Positions 62,346 through 64,000 of a stretch of 64,000 nucleotides of DNA are shown one piece after another. The stretch lies in contig JAFFSR010000280.1 of the NCBI GenBank assembly GCA_017163975.1, positions 1,922,001 through 1,986,000 of the forward strand, given 5' to 3'. Source of the stretch: Anastatus disparis (Eukaryota > Arthropoda > Insecta > Hymenoptera > Eupelmidae). How positions within the stretch are numbered: position 1 is the first letter of the stretch; the number at the start of each line of letters is the position of its first letter. The notes under the pieces are model-generated. The model saw only the letters and a program-made list of their open reading frames with translations. It was not told where the DNA came from and did not search any database. The position numbers were made by a program, and so were the translations under genes.

Positions 62346-64000
62346 TTCGCGTAATTTAATCAAAGTACACGGCAAACGGCCCGCACGCGTACATATATCT
62401 ATATATCGTCATTCTCAATAAGTCAAGACTGCTATCTAATGATGCCGGTGCTACTAAGAAATACTTAATAAAAGAAAATTTTTTTTAATCAAAAAATTAC
62501 AATAGTTGGGTCAAATGTATGAGGTATACTTTTGAAAGGTTAATGGAGGTTTGATTGAGATGATAATGATCGGATGTTCATAGGTGATTAGATAATATGT
62601 ATAGAAAAAATTTCAATAATTACAAGGCATAGAAGGAATATCATGTTTTTTGAGATATACGGTGTCGTTATAGAAATTAATAAAAATTTTTCCATCGACA
62701 AATTCGACAGTAGACAATGCAAAAATAATAAATAAAAATATTTTGTATTGAAGCTATTAATAACAGATTGTTAATCAAAATTACACAAATATGCATCTTT
62801 ATATTTTTTTGGCACGAAACACAGTTATAAAATATGATTTTATTTGTTGTTGAAAATTTCTACTCTTAACATAAATTTCAAATAAGAGATTTTAAAAAAC
62901 GTTTCATATTAATTATTTTTATTTAATGAATTTTCCAAGTCTAGAGGGAAACATTAAATTTTCATTTTTGTACTTCGAAGAAACTTTATGCTAAAATTGA
63001 ACGTTGACTTTGATGTGATCTTAAATGATATCATTTATTTTTTCATTTTTTCCAAAAATTTTAATCGGCTCTAGTAACTTTTCAAGTATAAACGAAAAAT
63101 TTAAGTATGCAAAATGAAAAAAATCATGCTTCCCTAACCATAAACTACAAAATTCACTTCATCTAATTTTTTTTTCTAAAAACCCATGTCTTCAAAATCT
63201 CATTAAAACTTCACGGTAGAAATCTCCTCTCTCTCCTAAAAAGACGTGAAATCTGAAAAAATTAATTTTTTCTATGTGCAAAAGTGGCAAGGGATATAAC
63301 AAAAGAAAAAGACTTGTTATTTGAAAATCGGTTATTTAGTTTCTCTTTTATAAATGTCCTTATCGAACGATAATATCAACGGGCCTTCCTGCATGTATGG
63401 CATATAGTACTTAATTAAGTACTTCTCATAATACGTGGGTGGACGAGAAGCTCTCTAAGCTTATATAGGAACACGCAGACACAGTCACAAATACGCGTAA
63501 ATGTCGGGATAGTAAAATTACTCGCTTCCTGGTTGACAAGTATAAGCGAACGAAGTGAGCGTGAGCCTAAACGATGTGTGATGCCTAGAAGAGAAGGATA
63601 GAACCGGGAATACATAATTCGTTCGGACAAACGAGGACTTTCGATGTGTGTATATATAGTGATGGGGGGCTTGTTAAAGTCTCTTGTCATCCCTGACTTC
63701 TATATATATCTTTCTCTGATTATCGTAATTTCGTTGATCGCATCAATTGAAAGAACGTTTTTTTTTCATTTTATTGTTATTAGAAGGAGATCGAATTTAT
63801 TAACCGGTATATTATTGTAGAATAAAAAAGAAAGAATGGAAATTGTACTTAAATGGTGGCTCATTACTTTTTTTTCTTGAGAAATTAATTGCATTAATTG
63901 AATCTTATTCAGTAAACTTTTATTTTTAGAATAATTTGTGAAATCGTACTAATATAAAAGCCATTATTGTTTTAAATTTTTTTTATTTCGATTGGTTCAC

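Larger units (their letters stand above)
59151..64000. other. Gene-free AT-rich stretch with short islets
   Basis: Lysine-rich frames at 60.35-60.9 kb come from A/G-rich sequence. Two near copies of AGCTGGTATCTGGACA and AGCTGGTAAGTGGACA sit in tandem at about 61719-61752. GC-richer islets lie at 62.24-62.4 and 63.4-63.7 kb. No coding gene supported. Confidence 0.5.

Overview
This is AT-rich eukaryotic DNA, almost certainly from an insect; the style suggests a hymenopteran, but nothing here fixes the species. The grounds are long A/T tracts, GA/CT and AT microsatellites, GAGA-rich islets, a tRNA-derived SINE family with internal RNA polymerase III boxes, and non-autonomous DNA transposons of the hAT, Tc1/mariner and TTAA-target types. 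There are no bacterial operons, rRNAs, genuine tRNA genes or CRISPR arrays. No open frame matches a protein family I recognise, and most frames of 60 to 150 codons are low-complexity readings of A/T-rich or GA-rich DNA.

The most coherent reading is the inside of a very large minus-strand intron. Two minus-strand sites, near 10.9 kb and 36.4 kb, have the exact architecture of recursive-splicing ratchet points: a pyrimidine tract, then ACAG joined directly to GTAAG with no exon between. They share the 13-mer TGTTACAGGTAAG but lie in unrelated flanks 25.5 kb apart. Downstream of both in the minus direction, at about 5.7-5.9 kb, is a short frame with protein-like composition, richer in G+C than its surroundings, with a stop codon and an AATAAA about 35 bases beyond it. 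It could be a terminal exon. The model is therefore a minus-strand transcript entering from beyond 64 kb, resplicing at 36.4 and 10.9 kb, and ending near 5.65 kb. The host gene cannot be named from this window.

Layout. 1-4 kb is unique AT-rich sequence with one GC-richer GA islet. 4.0-4.4 kb holds a SINE and a hAT MITE side by side. 4.4-10.9 kb holds the candidate terminal exon and the first ratchet site. 11-33 kb carries six more SINE copies, a TTAA-flanked MITE with an internal duplication, and a 1.15-kb Tc1/mariner foldback with nearly identical arms. 33-44 kb holds the second ratchet site and several GC-richer islets marked by GA/CT tracts and perfect palindromes. A possible plus-strand exon lies at 44.4 kb. 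45.9-46.8 kb is an inverted-repeat element. 48.2 kb has an unexplained GC-rich, hairpin-forming segment. The remainder to 64 kb is AT-rich with scattered islets and hairpins.

All coordinates, alignments and mismatch counts were made by eye from the sequence. Family names for the mobile elements rest on terminal repeats and target-site duplications alone.
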